From Gammaproteobacteria bacterium (GTDB taxonomy: Bacteria; Pseudomonadota; Gammaproteobacteria; Pseudomonadales; Halieaceae), in NCBI GenBank assembly GCA_030427085.1, contig JAUHXH010000001.1, positions 868,001 to 932,000 on the forward strand: DNA of 64,000 nucleotides, given 5' to 3'. Positions 56,496 to 64,000 of this stretch are shown here, one piece after another; the first letter of the stretch is position 1; each line of letters starts with the position of its first letter. The notes under the pieces were generated by a model, which was not told where the DNA came from, made no database searches, and saw only the letters and a program-made list of their open reading frames with translations. Position numbers and translations under genes: made by a program.

Positions 56496-57116
56496 TCACG
56501 CCGCCGCCGGTACACCACTGTGGAAGCGAAACTCGGTGTCGGCCCCCTCGATCAGTTCTCTCTCCCGCTCCAGAATCACGGGCAAGCGTCTGGCCACTGC
56601 ATCAGCACCGCCCACCTGCTCGGCAAACTTCAGGTATTGCAGGAAGTGGCGGGATTCGGACTTCAGCAGGGAGTGATAAAAAGCCGCGAGTTCCTCATCC
56701 AACTCTGGCACCAGCGCAGCGAAACGCTCACAGGAGCGCGCTTCGATGACCGCCCCCACCAACAGGGTATCGACCAGTCGAGCCGGCTCATTACCGCGCA
56801 CACATTGCCGTAACTCGCCCGCATAACGCGCTGCAGTGATCTGCGTGTAAGCGATGTCGCGCTTTTTCATCAACGCGATCACCTGCTCAAAATGCCGCAG
56901 CTCTTCTCGCGCCAGCTTCGACAGCGCATTAATCAGTGCGTGATGCTCGACATAGCGGTACATCAGCTGCAGCGCCGTCGAAGCCGCCTTCTTCTCACAG
57001 TTGGCATGATCGATCAGCATCAGCTCGGGATGCTTCAGGGCCCAATCCACCCAGGCGCGCGGCGTGCGGCAGGGCAGAAACTCGAGAATCGGCGTGATAT
57101 CGACGGTGACGTTCAC
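56496..57116 (-). CDS. miaE: tRNA 2-methylthio-N6-isopentenyladenosine-37 hydroxylase MiaE
   Basis: MiaE is a non-haem di-iron monooxygenase that hydroxylates the isopentenyl group of ms2i6A37 in tRNA. The 206-residue, helical protein has the carboxylate-bridged metal motifs: NCEKKAASTA, REELRHFEQV (ExxH), IEARSCERF and SESRHF (ExxH). The start MNVTVDITPILEFLPCRTP is family-like. It overlaps the stop of the DUF1289 gene as ATGA. Confidence 0.92.
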   Translation of the reverse strand: MNVTVDITPILEFLPCRTPRAWVDWALKHPELMLIDHANCEKKAASTALQLMYRYVEHHALINALSKLAREELRHFEQVIALMKKRDIAYTQITAARYAGELRQCVRGNEPARLVDTLLVGAVIEARSCERFAALVPELDEELAAFYHSLLKSESRHFLQYLKFAEQVGGADAVARRLPVILERERELIEGADTEFRFHSGVPAAA

Positions 57117-57583
57117 GATGCAGGGCTTCCAAACAGATCGGGGACACGCATGTAGCGGTCGTAATGGGCCTGAGACAGCGTAAAGAACTCTTCGTCTATT
57201 TGCAGGCGTAGCTGCGGGAGGGGTGTATCTCGAAACGCCGCGAACAATTCCAGGCCATAGCCCGCAGGGTCTTCAATCTGGGAGCCACCCGCCTTGATCA
57301 GGGCATAGGCCCAGCAGTATTCGTCGTGCTGGGCGGGATAGCGCAACTGCTGCACCTGAATCTGCCACAGCAGCAACTCCTGGTCCGTTACCCGGAGCTT
57401 GTTGCGTACGCACTGGGACAGGAACTCACCCAGTCGCTGGTCAATTACCTGCTTCTGGGCTTCACTGTAACTGTTCCAGTGAATCACCTCGTGCGTGAAG
57501 CGCTTACAGCCGCGGCAGACCTCGTCACCGATACCGGTGGAACAGACACCGATACAGGGGGTTTTTACGCGAGGTTTTTGCAT
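57113..57583 (-). CDS. DUF1289-containing protein
   Basis: A 156-residue protein with an N-terminal DUF1289 cysteine motif (PCIGVCSTGIGDEVCRGCKR, four cysteines that probably bind zinc or iron) and a C-terminal extension of about 90 residues that I do not recognise. Typical DUF1289 proteins are 60-80 residues long, so this is a longer two-part form. It is first in a two-gene unit with miaE, which might indicate a role in RNA modification or metal supply, but only by context. Confidence 0.8.
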   Translation of the reverse strand: MQKPRVKTPCIGVCSTGIGDEVCRGCKRFTHEVIHWNSYSEAQKQVIDQRLGEFLSQCVRNKLRVTDQELLLWQIQVQQLRYPAQHDEYCWAYALIKAGGSQIEDPAGYGLELFAAFRDTPLPQLRLQIDEEFFTLSQAHYDRYMRVPDLFGSPAS

Positions 57584-57669
57584 GAAGAATTACGGCACAC
57601 CGGGGGGAACTGACTGCCCGGCCAGTGTACGGTATCAGCCGGGTGAATGCACGATATTCGCCGGCACGA

Positions 57670-57699
57670 CTGACACCGATGGCACCGTACTGGTATACT
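57670..57699 (+). promoter_or_regulatory. Promoter of acnB
   Basis: CTGACA (57670-57675) and TATACT (57694-57699) are 18 nt apart, with about 75 nt of leader before the chosen acnB start. Confidence 0.6.
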
Positions 57700-57779
57700 C
57701 TGCGCCCGCCTAATCAATGACTTACGCGACTTTCCAGCACTGTCCGGGGCTGGGGTCCGCCGATACAAGGAGCAATACT

Positions 57780-60398
57780 GTGCTTGAAGCCTATCGCGAA
57801 CATGTGGCTGAACGGGCCGCACTCGACATCCCCCCGAAACCACTCAATGCAGAGCAGGTTGCTGGCCTGGTGGAACTGCTGAAAAGCCCACCCGCAGGCG
57901 AAGAAGACTACCTGCTGGAACTGATCTCCGAACGCGTGCCCCCCGGTGTGGACGAGGCCGCCTACGTCAAGGCTGGCTTCCTGTCCGCCATCGTCAAGGG
58001 CGAAATCGAGTCCCCGCTGATCGACAAGCCCGCCGCGGTGAAACTGCTGGGTAACATGCACGGCGGCTACAACATCGCCACACTGGTAGAACTGCTGTCT
58101 GACGACAGCCTGGCCGAACTGGCCGCTGAAGAACTCAAGCACACTCTGCTGATGTTCGACGCCTTCCACGATGTGGACGAACTGGCCAAAGCCGGTAATG
58201 CACACGCCAAGGCGGTACTGGAATCCTGGGCCGAGGGCGAATGGTTCACCAACCGCCCCGCCGTGGCAGAGTCCATCAAGGTAGCCGTGTTCAAAGTCAC
58301 TGGCGAAACCAACACCGATGACCTCTCCCCCGCTCCCGACGCCTGGTCGCGCCCGGATATCCCGCTGCACGCCCGCGCCATGTACAAAATGACTCGCGAC
58401 GGCCTCGAGCCCGCCCAACACGGCGTAACCGGCCCAATGGCACAGGTTGCAGAAATCCAGGCCAAGGGCCTGCCAGTTGCCTTCGTCGGCGACGTAGTCG
58501 GTACCGGCTCTTCCCGTAAATCCGCCACCAACTCCGTGCTGTGGTTCTTCGGTGACGACATCGACGGCGTACCGAACAAAAAAGGCGGCGGTATCTGCAT
58601 CGGCGGTAAGGTTGCACCGATTTTCTACAACACCATGGAAGACGCCGGCGCACTGGTCTTTGAAGCGCCGGTTGACGACCTGGGCATGGGCGACATCATC
58701 GAAATCCGGCCCTATGACGGCAAGATCCTGTCTGAATCCGGCGACGTACTGAGCGAGTTCGCACTGAAGTCCGACGTACTGCTGGACGAAGTGCGCGCCG
58801 GCGGCCGGATCAACCTGATCGTTGGCCGTGGCCTGACCACCCGTGCTCGCGAAGCGCTGGGCCTGGGTGAATCCGACCTGTTCCGCAAGCCCGAGCAGCC
58901 CGCCGATTCCGGCAAGGGCTTCTCCCTGGCACAGAAAATGGTCGGCATTGCCTGTGGCATGGAAGGCGTTCGTCCCGGCACTTACTGCGAGCCGAAGATG
59001 ACCACCGTAGGCTCTCAGGACACCACCGGCCCGATGACCCGCGACGAGCTGAAAGACCTCGCCTGCCTGGGCTTTTCCGCCGATCTGGTGATGCAGTCCT
59101 TCTGCCACACCGCGGCTTACCCCAAGCCGGTAGATATCGACACCCAGCACAGCCTGCCCGACTTCATCATGACCCGCGGCGGTGTTTCCCTGCGCCCGGG
59201 CGACGGCATCATCCACTCCTGGCTGAACCGCATGCTGCTGCCCGACACCGTGGGCACCGGCGGTGACTCCCACACCCGTTTCCCCATGGGCATCTCCTTC
59301 CCCGCGGGCTCTGGTCTGGTGGCTTTTGCCGCAGCAACCGGTGTGATGCCGCTGGATATGCCGGAATCAGTACTGGTACGCTTCAAGGGTGAAATGCAGC
59401 CCGGTATCACCCTGCGTGACCTGGTGCATGCCATCCCTTACTACGCAATCCAGGAAGGCCTGCTGACTGTAGAGAAGAAAGGCAAGAAGAACATCTTCTC
59501 CGGCCGCATTCTCGAGATCGAAGGCCTGACCGACCTGACCGTTGAGCAGGCATTTGAGCTGTCTGACGCGTCCGCCGAGCGCTCCGCCGCCGGCTGTACC
59601 ATCAAGCTGGACGAAGACACCATCGCCGAGTACCTGCGCTCCAACATCGTACTGCTGCGCAGCATGATCGCTGAAGGTTACGGCGACACCCGTACCCTGG
59701 AGCGTCGCGCACGCAAGATGGAAGAGTGGCTGGCCAACCCCACCCTGCTGGAGGCCGATGCCGACGCCGAGTACGCCGCGGTCATCGAGATCGACCTGGC
59801 CGAGGTGAAAGAGCCCATCGTCTGCGCGCCCAACGACCCGGACGACGCCCGCCTGCTGTCCGACGTGGCTGGCGACTCCGTGGACGAAGTGTTCATCGGT
59901 TCCTGCATGACCAACATCGGTCACTTCCGCGCTGCCGGCAAACTGTTGCAGCAGCACTCCGGCACCATCTCCACCCGCATGTGGATCGTACCGCCCACCC
60001 GGATGGACGAGCACCAGTTGATGGAAGAGGGTTACTACAACATCTTCGGCGCCGCCGGTGCCCGCACCGAAATGCCCGGCTGTTCCCTGTGCATGGGTAA
60101 CCAGGCGCGTGTGGCTGCCAACAGCACCGTGTTGTCCACCTCCACCCGGAACTTCCCCAACCGTTTGGGCGACGGCGCCAACGTCTACCTGACCTCAGCC
60201 GAACTGGCTTCCGTCGGTGCGGTCCTGGGCAAGCTGCCGACTCCGGCCGAGTACATGGAGTACGCGCAGAATCTGGACTCCATGTCGGAGGAGATCTACC
60301 GCTACATGAACTTCGACCAGATCATTGAGTTCCAGAAGAAGTCCGATGAAGGCAAGCGCATCGCCGCGGTGGAAATCACTGAAGTCAGCGCCGCCTGA
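57780..60398 (+). CDS. acnB: Aconitate hydratase B
   Basis: AcnB interconverts citrate and isocitrate in the TCA cycle and can also hydrate 2-methyl-cis-aconitate. The 872-residue protein has the AcnB domain order: N-terminal HEAT-like domain (1-160), the swivel domain, then the catalytic core with 4Fe-4S ligand cysteines in [14 protein letters not shown] and [14 protein letters not shown] start at GTG 57780 ([20 protein letters not shown] is conserved), with GGAG 7 nt upstream; a longer frame from 57717 has no such signal. A rho-independent terminator follows. Confidence 0.97.
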   Translation: MLEAYREHVAERAALDIPPKPLNAEQVAGLVELLKSPPAGEEDYLLELISERVPPGVDEAAYVKAGFLSAIVKGEIESPLIDKPAAVKLLGNMHGGYNIATLVELLSDDSLAELAAEELKHTLLMFDAFHDVDELAKAGNAHAKAVLESWAEGEWFTNRPAVAESIKVAVFKVTGETNTDDLSPAPDAWSRPDIPLHARAMYKMTRDGLEPAQHGVTGPMAQVAEIQAKGLPVAFVGDVVGTGSSRKSATNSVLWFFGDDIDGVPNKKGGGICIGGKVAPIFYNTMEDAGALVFEAPVDDLGMGDIIEIRPYDGKILSESGDVLSEFALKSDVLLDEVRAGGRINLIVGRGLTTRAREALGLGESDLFRKPEQPADSGKGFSLAQKMVGIACGMEGVRPGTYCEPKMTTVGSQDTTGPMTRDELKDLACLGFSADLVMQSFCHTAAYPKPVDIDTQHSLPDFIMTRGGVSLRPGDGIIHSWLNRMLLPDTVGTGGDSHTRFPMGISFPAGSGLVAFAAATGVMPLDMPESVLVRFKGEMQPGITLRDLVHAIPYYAIQEGLLTVEKKGKKNIFSGRILEIEGLTDLTVEQAFELSDASAERSAAGCTIKLDEDTIAEYLRSNIVLLRSMIAEGYGDTRTLERRARKMEEWLANPTLLEADADAEYAAVIEIDLAEVKEPIVCAPNDPDDARLLSDVAGDSVDEVFIGSCMTNIGHFRAAGKLLQQHSGTISTRMWIVPPTRMDEHQLMEEGYYNIFGAAGARTEMPGCSLCMGNQARVAANSTVLSTSTRNFPNRLGDGANVYLTSAELASVGAVLGKLPTPAEYMEYAQNLDSMSEEIYRYMNFDQIIEFQKKSDEGKRIAAVEITEVSAA

Positions 60399-60407
60399 TC
60401 ACGGCTG

Positions 60408-60998
60408 ATGAGCCACTTGATGCAAGCCCTGCTCCCTTCGGGAGTGGGGCTTTTTTCTATCAGTAAACGATTGCTCGCCGTCTTTGCGACCGGCGCGTTG
60501 CTGTTGTGCCTGGGCGCGTGTGCCGGGCACGATCAGCAGACCATGGTGGTGTACCTGGTTCGCCACGCCGAGAAAGAGCCCGGCCAGGACCCGGCACTGT
60601 CCCCTGCTGGCCGCGAGCGTGCCGAGCTACTGGCGCTGATTCTCCGCGACACGCACATCACCCGGATCCACAGTTCTGACTACCGGCGCACCCGGGAAAC
60701 CGCTGCGCCCGTGGCCGGCCAGCTGAAAAGGCAGGTATCGATCTACGATGCCGGCGACCTCCCTGCCCTCGCCAGGAAACTACTGGAGGAACGCGGCCAT
60801 CACCTGGTGGTTGGGCACAGCAACACTACGCCCGATATGGTCACCCTGCTCGGCGGCTCAGCAGGACAGGAAATCGATGAAGCCAGCGAATACGACCGCC
60901 TCTACATCGTATCAGTGGCAACAGACGGATCGGTGAACACCGAGTTGCTGCGCTATGGCCGCCCGTACCTTTCACCGGCGGCAACTCAACAGCCGTAG
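60408..60998 (+). CDS. Histidine-phosphatase-superfamily lipoprotein
   Basis: A protein of up to 196 residues in the histidine phosphatase (phosphoglycerate mutase-like) superfamily. The catalytic motif is VYLVRHAEKEP, and the second histidine is in LVVGHSNTT. A lipoprotein signal precedes it, with lipobox LCLGAC about residue 38, so it should be exported and lipid-anchored. The start is uncertain: ATG 60408 and 60420 lie before or at the acnB terminator, and GTG 60444 would give the most usual signal-peptide length but sits in the terminator hairpin. Its substrate is unknown; SixA-like and sugar-phosphate phosphatases are possible relatives. Confidence 0.8.
   Translation: MSHLMQALLPSGVGLFSISKRLLAVFATGALLLCLGACAGHDQQTMVVYLVRHAEKEPGQDPALSPAGRERAELLALILRDTHITRIHSSDYRRTRETAAPVAGQLKRQVSIYDAGDLPALARKLLEERGHHLVVGHSNTTPDMVTLLGGSAGQEIDEASEYDRLYIVSVATDGSVNTELLRYGRPYLSPAATQQP
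60424..60456 (+). terminator. Rho-independent terminator of acnB
   Basis: AAGCCC-TG-CTCCC-TTC-GGGAG-TG-GGGCTT followed by a run of T. The stem is 11 bp with a TG/TG internal loop. It overlaps the 5' end of the downstream phosphatase gene. Confidence 0.85.
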
Positions 60999-60999
60999 G

Positions 61000-61292
61000 C
61001 TATCCTCCTGACAAGGCGCCGAGCACTATAAAGGGCTCATCACCCGCAACCACTTCATCTGGCAATGTCTCATCGGGCGATGCGTCGGACAGGTCGCGAT
61101 TGCAGGCATAAAACCGCACATAGGCCCGGCGTTTCCCGCTGTGGCGGTCGCGCGTGGTACCGAGTAATTGCGGGAACCGGTTTTCCAGCGCATCCAATAC
61201 ACTGCGCTGGGTAATCGGTGTGGCCGGTTCAAGCCGGATCGGGTTGTCGGCCTGCGCCAGCCGCAGCAGTGGTGCCGGGAGAATCAGTTGAA

Positions 61293-61296
<4 letters not shown>
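61000..61296 (-). CDS. MoaD/ThiS-family small sulfur-carrier-like protein
   Basis: A 98-residue beta-grasp protein that resembles MoaD/ThiS and ends in Gly-Gly (VLGALSGG), the tail that is adenylated and thiocarboxylated in this family. Segments typical of the fold are the N-terminal [13 protein letters not shown] strand, the central [14 protein letters not shown] helix and the [19 protein letters not shown] end. It overlaps the stop/start of the Asp-box protein gene as ATGA. A gene for an E1-like enzyme with a rhodanese domain lies 1.2 kb away on the other strand. The acceptor of the sulfur is unknown: no moaE, thiG, cysM or Mec-type protease is beside it. Confidence 0.82.
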
Positions 61297-62408
<1,112 letters not shown>

Positions 62409-62522
62409 GATGACTCGCTCCTCGCCGCAACTTTACAGTTGTGTCGCACTGTATGATCCTGTCACCAGCATAGTCTGCAATCTCGCCCCTCGCGCGGCGA
62501 ATTGGCTGTGGAGGTTCAAGCC

Positions 62523-63644
62523 ATGACCGAATTAAGCCCGGACGAATTGCTCCGTTACAGTCGCCATATCGTCATGCCGGAAATCACCCTGGCCGGCCAA
62601 CAGACGCTGATGGCGTCCAGCGTACTGTGCGTGGGTGCCGGTGGGCTGGGGTCGCCCGTGTGCCTCTATCTCGCGGCCGCCGGCATAGGTCGTCTGGGTC
62701 TGGTCGAATTCGACACCATTGACCTCAGCAATATCCAGCGCCAGGTGCTGTATGACACCCGCGACGTCGGACAGCCCAAACTTGATACGGCCCACGCGCG
62801 CCTGTCCCAACTTAACCCGCATGTGCAGATCGATGCCCACGCCCTGCGCCTCGCTGCCGACAATGTTATGCCCCTGGTAAAGCAATACGACGTGATCGTC
62901 GACGGCAGTGACAATTTCGCCACGCGTTATCTGGTGAACGACGCAGCGGTGCTGTCGGGCAAGCCGTTGGTTCACGCCAGCGTATTTCGCTTTGAGGGGC
63001 AGATCACCGTGTTCGATTCTCCGCGTGGCCCCTGCTATCGCTGCCTGTTCCCCGAGCCTCCGCCGGCTGAACTGGTGCCCTCCTGTGCCGAGGGTGGTGT
63101 GCTGGGCATGTTGCCCGGCATTATCGGCAGCATGCAGGCCCTGGAGGTGGTTAAACTGATACTCGGGCTCGGAGAGCCACTGGTGGGGCGCCTGTTGCTA
63201 TTTGACGGTCTGTCGGCTCAGTGGCGGGAACTGCCGGCACAGCGAGCGCCCGATTGTGCGCTATGTGGGCAGTCGCCCACGATACACGAGCCAACAGACC
63301 TGCCTGCAGCGAGCTGGGCTGATGGTGCCCCCCGTATCAGCGCCAGCGAACTCGCCGGACTGCTGAACGCAGGCGAAGCACCCACGGTCATCGATGTGCG
63401 CGAACCGCAGGAATACGCCATCGCGGCTATCCCCGATAGCAAGCTACTGCCGCTGATGGAACTATCGATTCACGCGGCCAGCCTGGATCCCGGCAAACCT
63501 TACATCCTCACCTGCCATCGCGGCGGTCGCAGCCTCAAGGCGTTTGAACAACTGCGGGCGGCGGGGTTTTCAAATTTGCAGGTACTGGACGGTGGCATCG
63601 ATGCCTGGGCCGAACAGATCGACCCGGAGATGCGGCGCTATTGA
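62523..63644 (+). CDS. MoeB/ThiF-type E1 enzyme fused to a rhodanese domain
   Basis: A 373-residue two-domain protein. The N-terminal E1-like domain (about 1-240) has the ATP-binding GAGGLGSP (38-45), DTIDLSNIQRQ, the candidate catalytic Cys188 in PSCAEGGVLG and a zinc site from Cys171, Cys174, Cys245 and Cys248. The C-terminal rhodanese (about 270-373) has the active loop CHRGGRS (Cys331). Such MoeBR/MoeZ proteins adenylate the Gly-Gly end of a carrier and then pass on sulfur. GGAGG lies 8 nt before ATG 62523. The divergent carrier gene at 61000 is the likely partner. Molybdopterin synthesis genes are not seen here. Confidence 0.92.
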   Translation: MTELSPDELLRYSRHIVMPEITLAGQQTLMASSVLCVGAGGLGSPVCLYLAAAGIGRLGLVEFDTIDLSNIQRQVLYDTRDVGQPKLDTAHARLSQLNPHVQIDAHALRLAADNVMPLVKQYDVIVDGSDNFATRYLVNDAAVLSGKPLVHASVFRFEGQITVFDSPRGPCYRCLFPEPPPAELVPSCAEGGVLGMLPGIIGSMQALEVVKLILGLGEPLVGRLLLFDGLSAQWRELPAQRAPDCALCGQSPTIHEPTDLPAASWADGAPRISASELAGLLNAGEAPTVIDVREPQEYAIAAIPDSKLLPLMELSIHAASLDPGKPYILTCHRGGRSLKAFEQLRAAGFSNLQVLDGGIDAWAEQIDPEMRRY

Positions 63645-63693
63645 ACACCGCTCACTGCCGCACCCGTGCTGGAGATGACGTAAACTGACGGCC

Positions 63694-64000
63694 ATGATTC
63701 GTCCGTTCCGCCTATGCCTCCTGGTAGCCTTGCTCCTGCCCTTGCTGACACTGGCGCGGGGCATGGCCGCGGAAGGCGATACCGCAGAATTGCGCAACCA
63801 GTACCGCCGGCCTGCGACAATCCCCTACCCCAACACCAACCCCTACACCGAGGCCAAAGCGGCGCTCGGTCAGCGCCTGTTTTTTGACCCGCGCCTGTCG
63901 CGCGATAACGACATCAGTTGCGCCACCTGCCATCAACAGGCAATAGGCTGGGAAGATGGCCAGAAAACGGCGGTCGGCACCGATGGCTTGCGCCACGAAC
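63694..64000 (+). CDS. Di-haem cytochrome c peroxidase family protein (N-terminal part)
   Basis: About 102 codons are visible before the window ends. There is a signal peptide (1-26), then YPNTNPYTEAKAALGQRLFFDPRLSR, the block that opens the first haem domain of CcpA/MauG-like proteins, and the haem c motif CATCH (76-80) followed by GWEDGQ. It is expected to act in the periplasm, reducing hydrogen peroxide or oxidising a protein partner. Whether the second haem site is present cannot be seen. Confidence 0.88.
   Translation, partial: MIRPFRLCLLVALLLPLLTLARGMAAEGDTAELRNQYRRPATIPYPNTNPYTEAKAALGQRLFFDPRLSRDNDISCATCHQQAIGWEDGQKTAVGTDGLRHE

Noticed and set aside
57714-59273. A 519-codon open frame antisense to acnB
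   Set aside because: It lies wholly opposite a well-conserved gene, is rich in Gly/Val/His/Gln as expected from the reverse of a GC-rich coding strand, and has no recognisable domain or ribosome-binding site.

Overview
The window reads as chromosomal DNA of a free-living, probably marine gammaproteobacterium. The evidence is a Na+-pumping NADH:quinone reductase operon, a LexA/SulA SOS pair with E. coli-style CTG-N10-CAG boxes, a CsiV-type protein, MiaE, LpxH, AcnB, a TonB receptor and RND efflux. From memory, gene order in 1-18.4 kb matches the Pseudomonas aeruginosa nqrF-nqrA / gap / mfd / csiV / MTI phosphorylase / lexA / sulA / topA region, and 50.9-60.4 kb resembles its folD / cysS / glnS / ppiB / lpxH / acnB region. 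Protein content suggests a relative of the Cellvibrionales/Halieaceae, but this is inference; no phylogeny was run.

Layout. 1-4.6 kb: nqrABCDE (minus strand, nqrF just off the left edge). 4.9-6.4 kb: a long-form GAPDH. 6.6-13.0 kb: mfd-csiV converging on MTI phosphorylase-mscS. 13.3-14.8 kb: a small acidic protein, then lexA-sulA behind two SOS boxes. 14.8-19.0 kb: two small proteins, topA and a membrane-anchored protein. 19.1-21.6 kb: uspA, a glutaredoxin-like protein, an IclR regulator and a SpoU rRNA methyltransferase. 21.6-30.3 kb: a long minus-strand run (two VWA proteins, a MoxR ATPase, ycgN-ycgL-rnd-recR-ybaB-dnaX) ending with the gene for 4.5S RNA; dnaX carries a complete programmed -1 frameshift cassette. 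30.4-39.1 kb: two convergent export systems, an RND pump with TetR regulator and a HlyD/DUF2955/NodT tripartite system.

39.3-50.7 kb is the accessory part. It lies between a tRNA-Arg gene and a tRNA-His/tRNA-Pro pair and holds an MFS transporter, a SxxK serine hydrolase, a TPR-sulfotransferase, a TonB-dependent receptor, a nitrilase-superfamily hydrolase, a MocR-type PLP regulator with an extra C-terminal domain, crcB and a second sulfotransferase. Repeated AACTGG boxes spaced 22-23 bp stand upstream of both the receptor and the hydrolase. This looks like one regulon for import and processing of an unidentified compound, and it is the best candidate here for an undescribed system.

50.9-60.4 kb returns to housekeeping genes. 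60.4-64 kb holds a lipoprotein phosphatase, a small ubiquitin-like sulfur-carrier protein ending in Gly-Gly translationally coupled to an Asp-box propeller protein, a divergent E1/rhodanese fusion that could activate that carrier, and the start of a di-haem cytochrome c peroxidase. No CRISPR array, insertion sequence, integrase or phage gene was seen.
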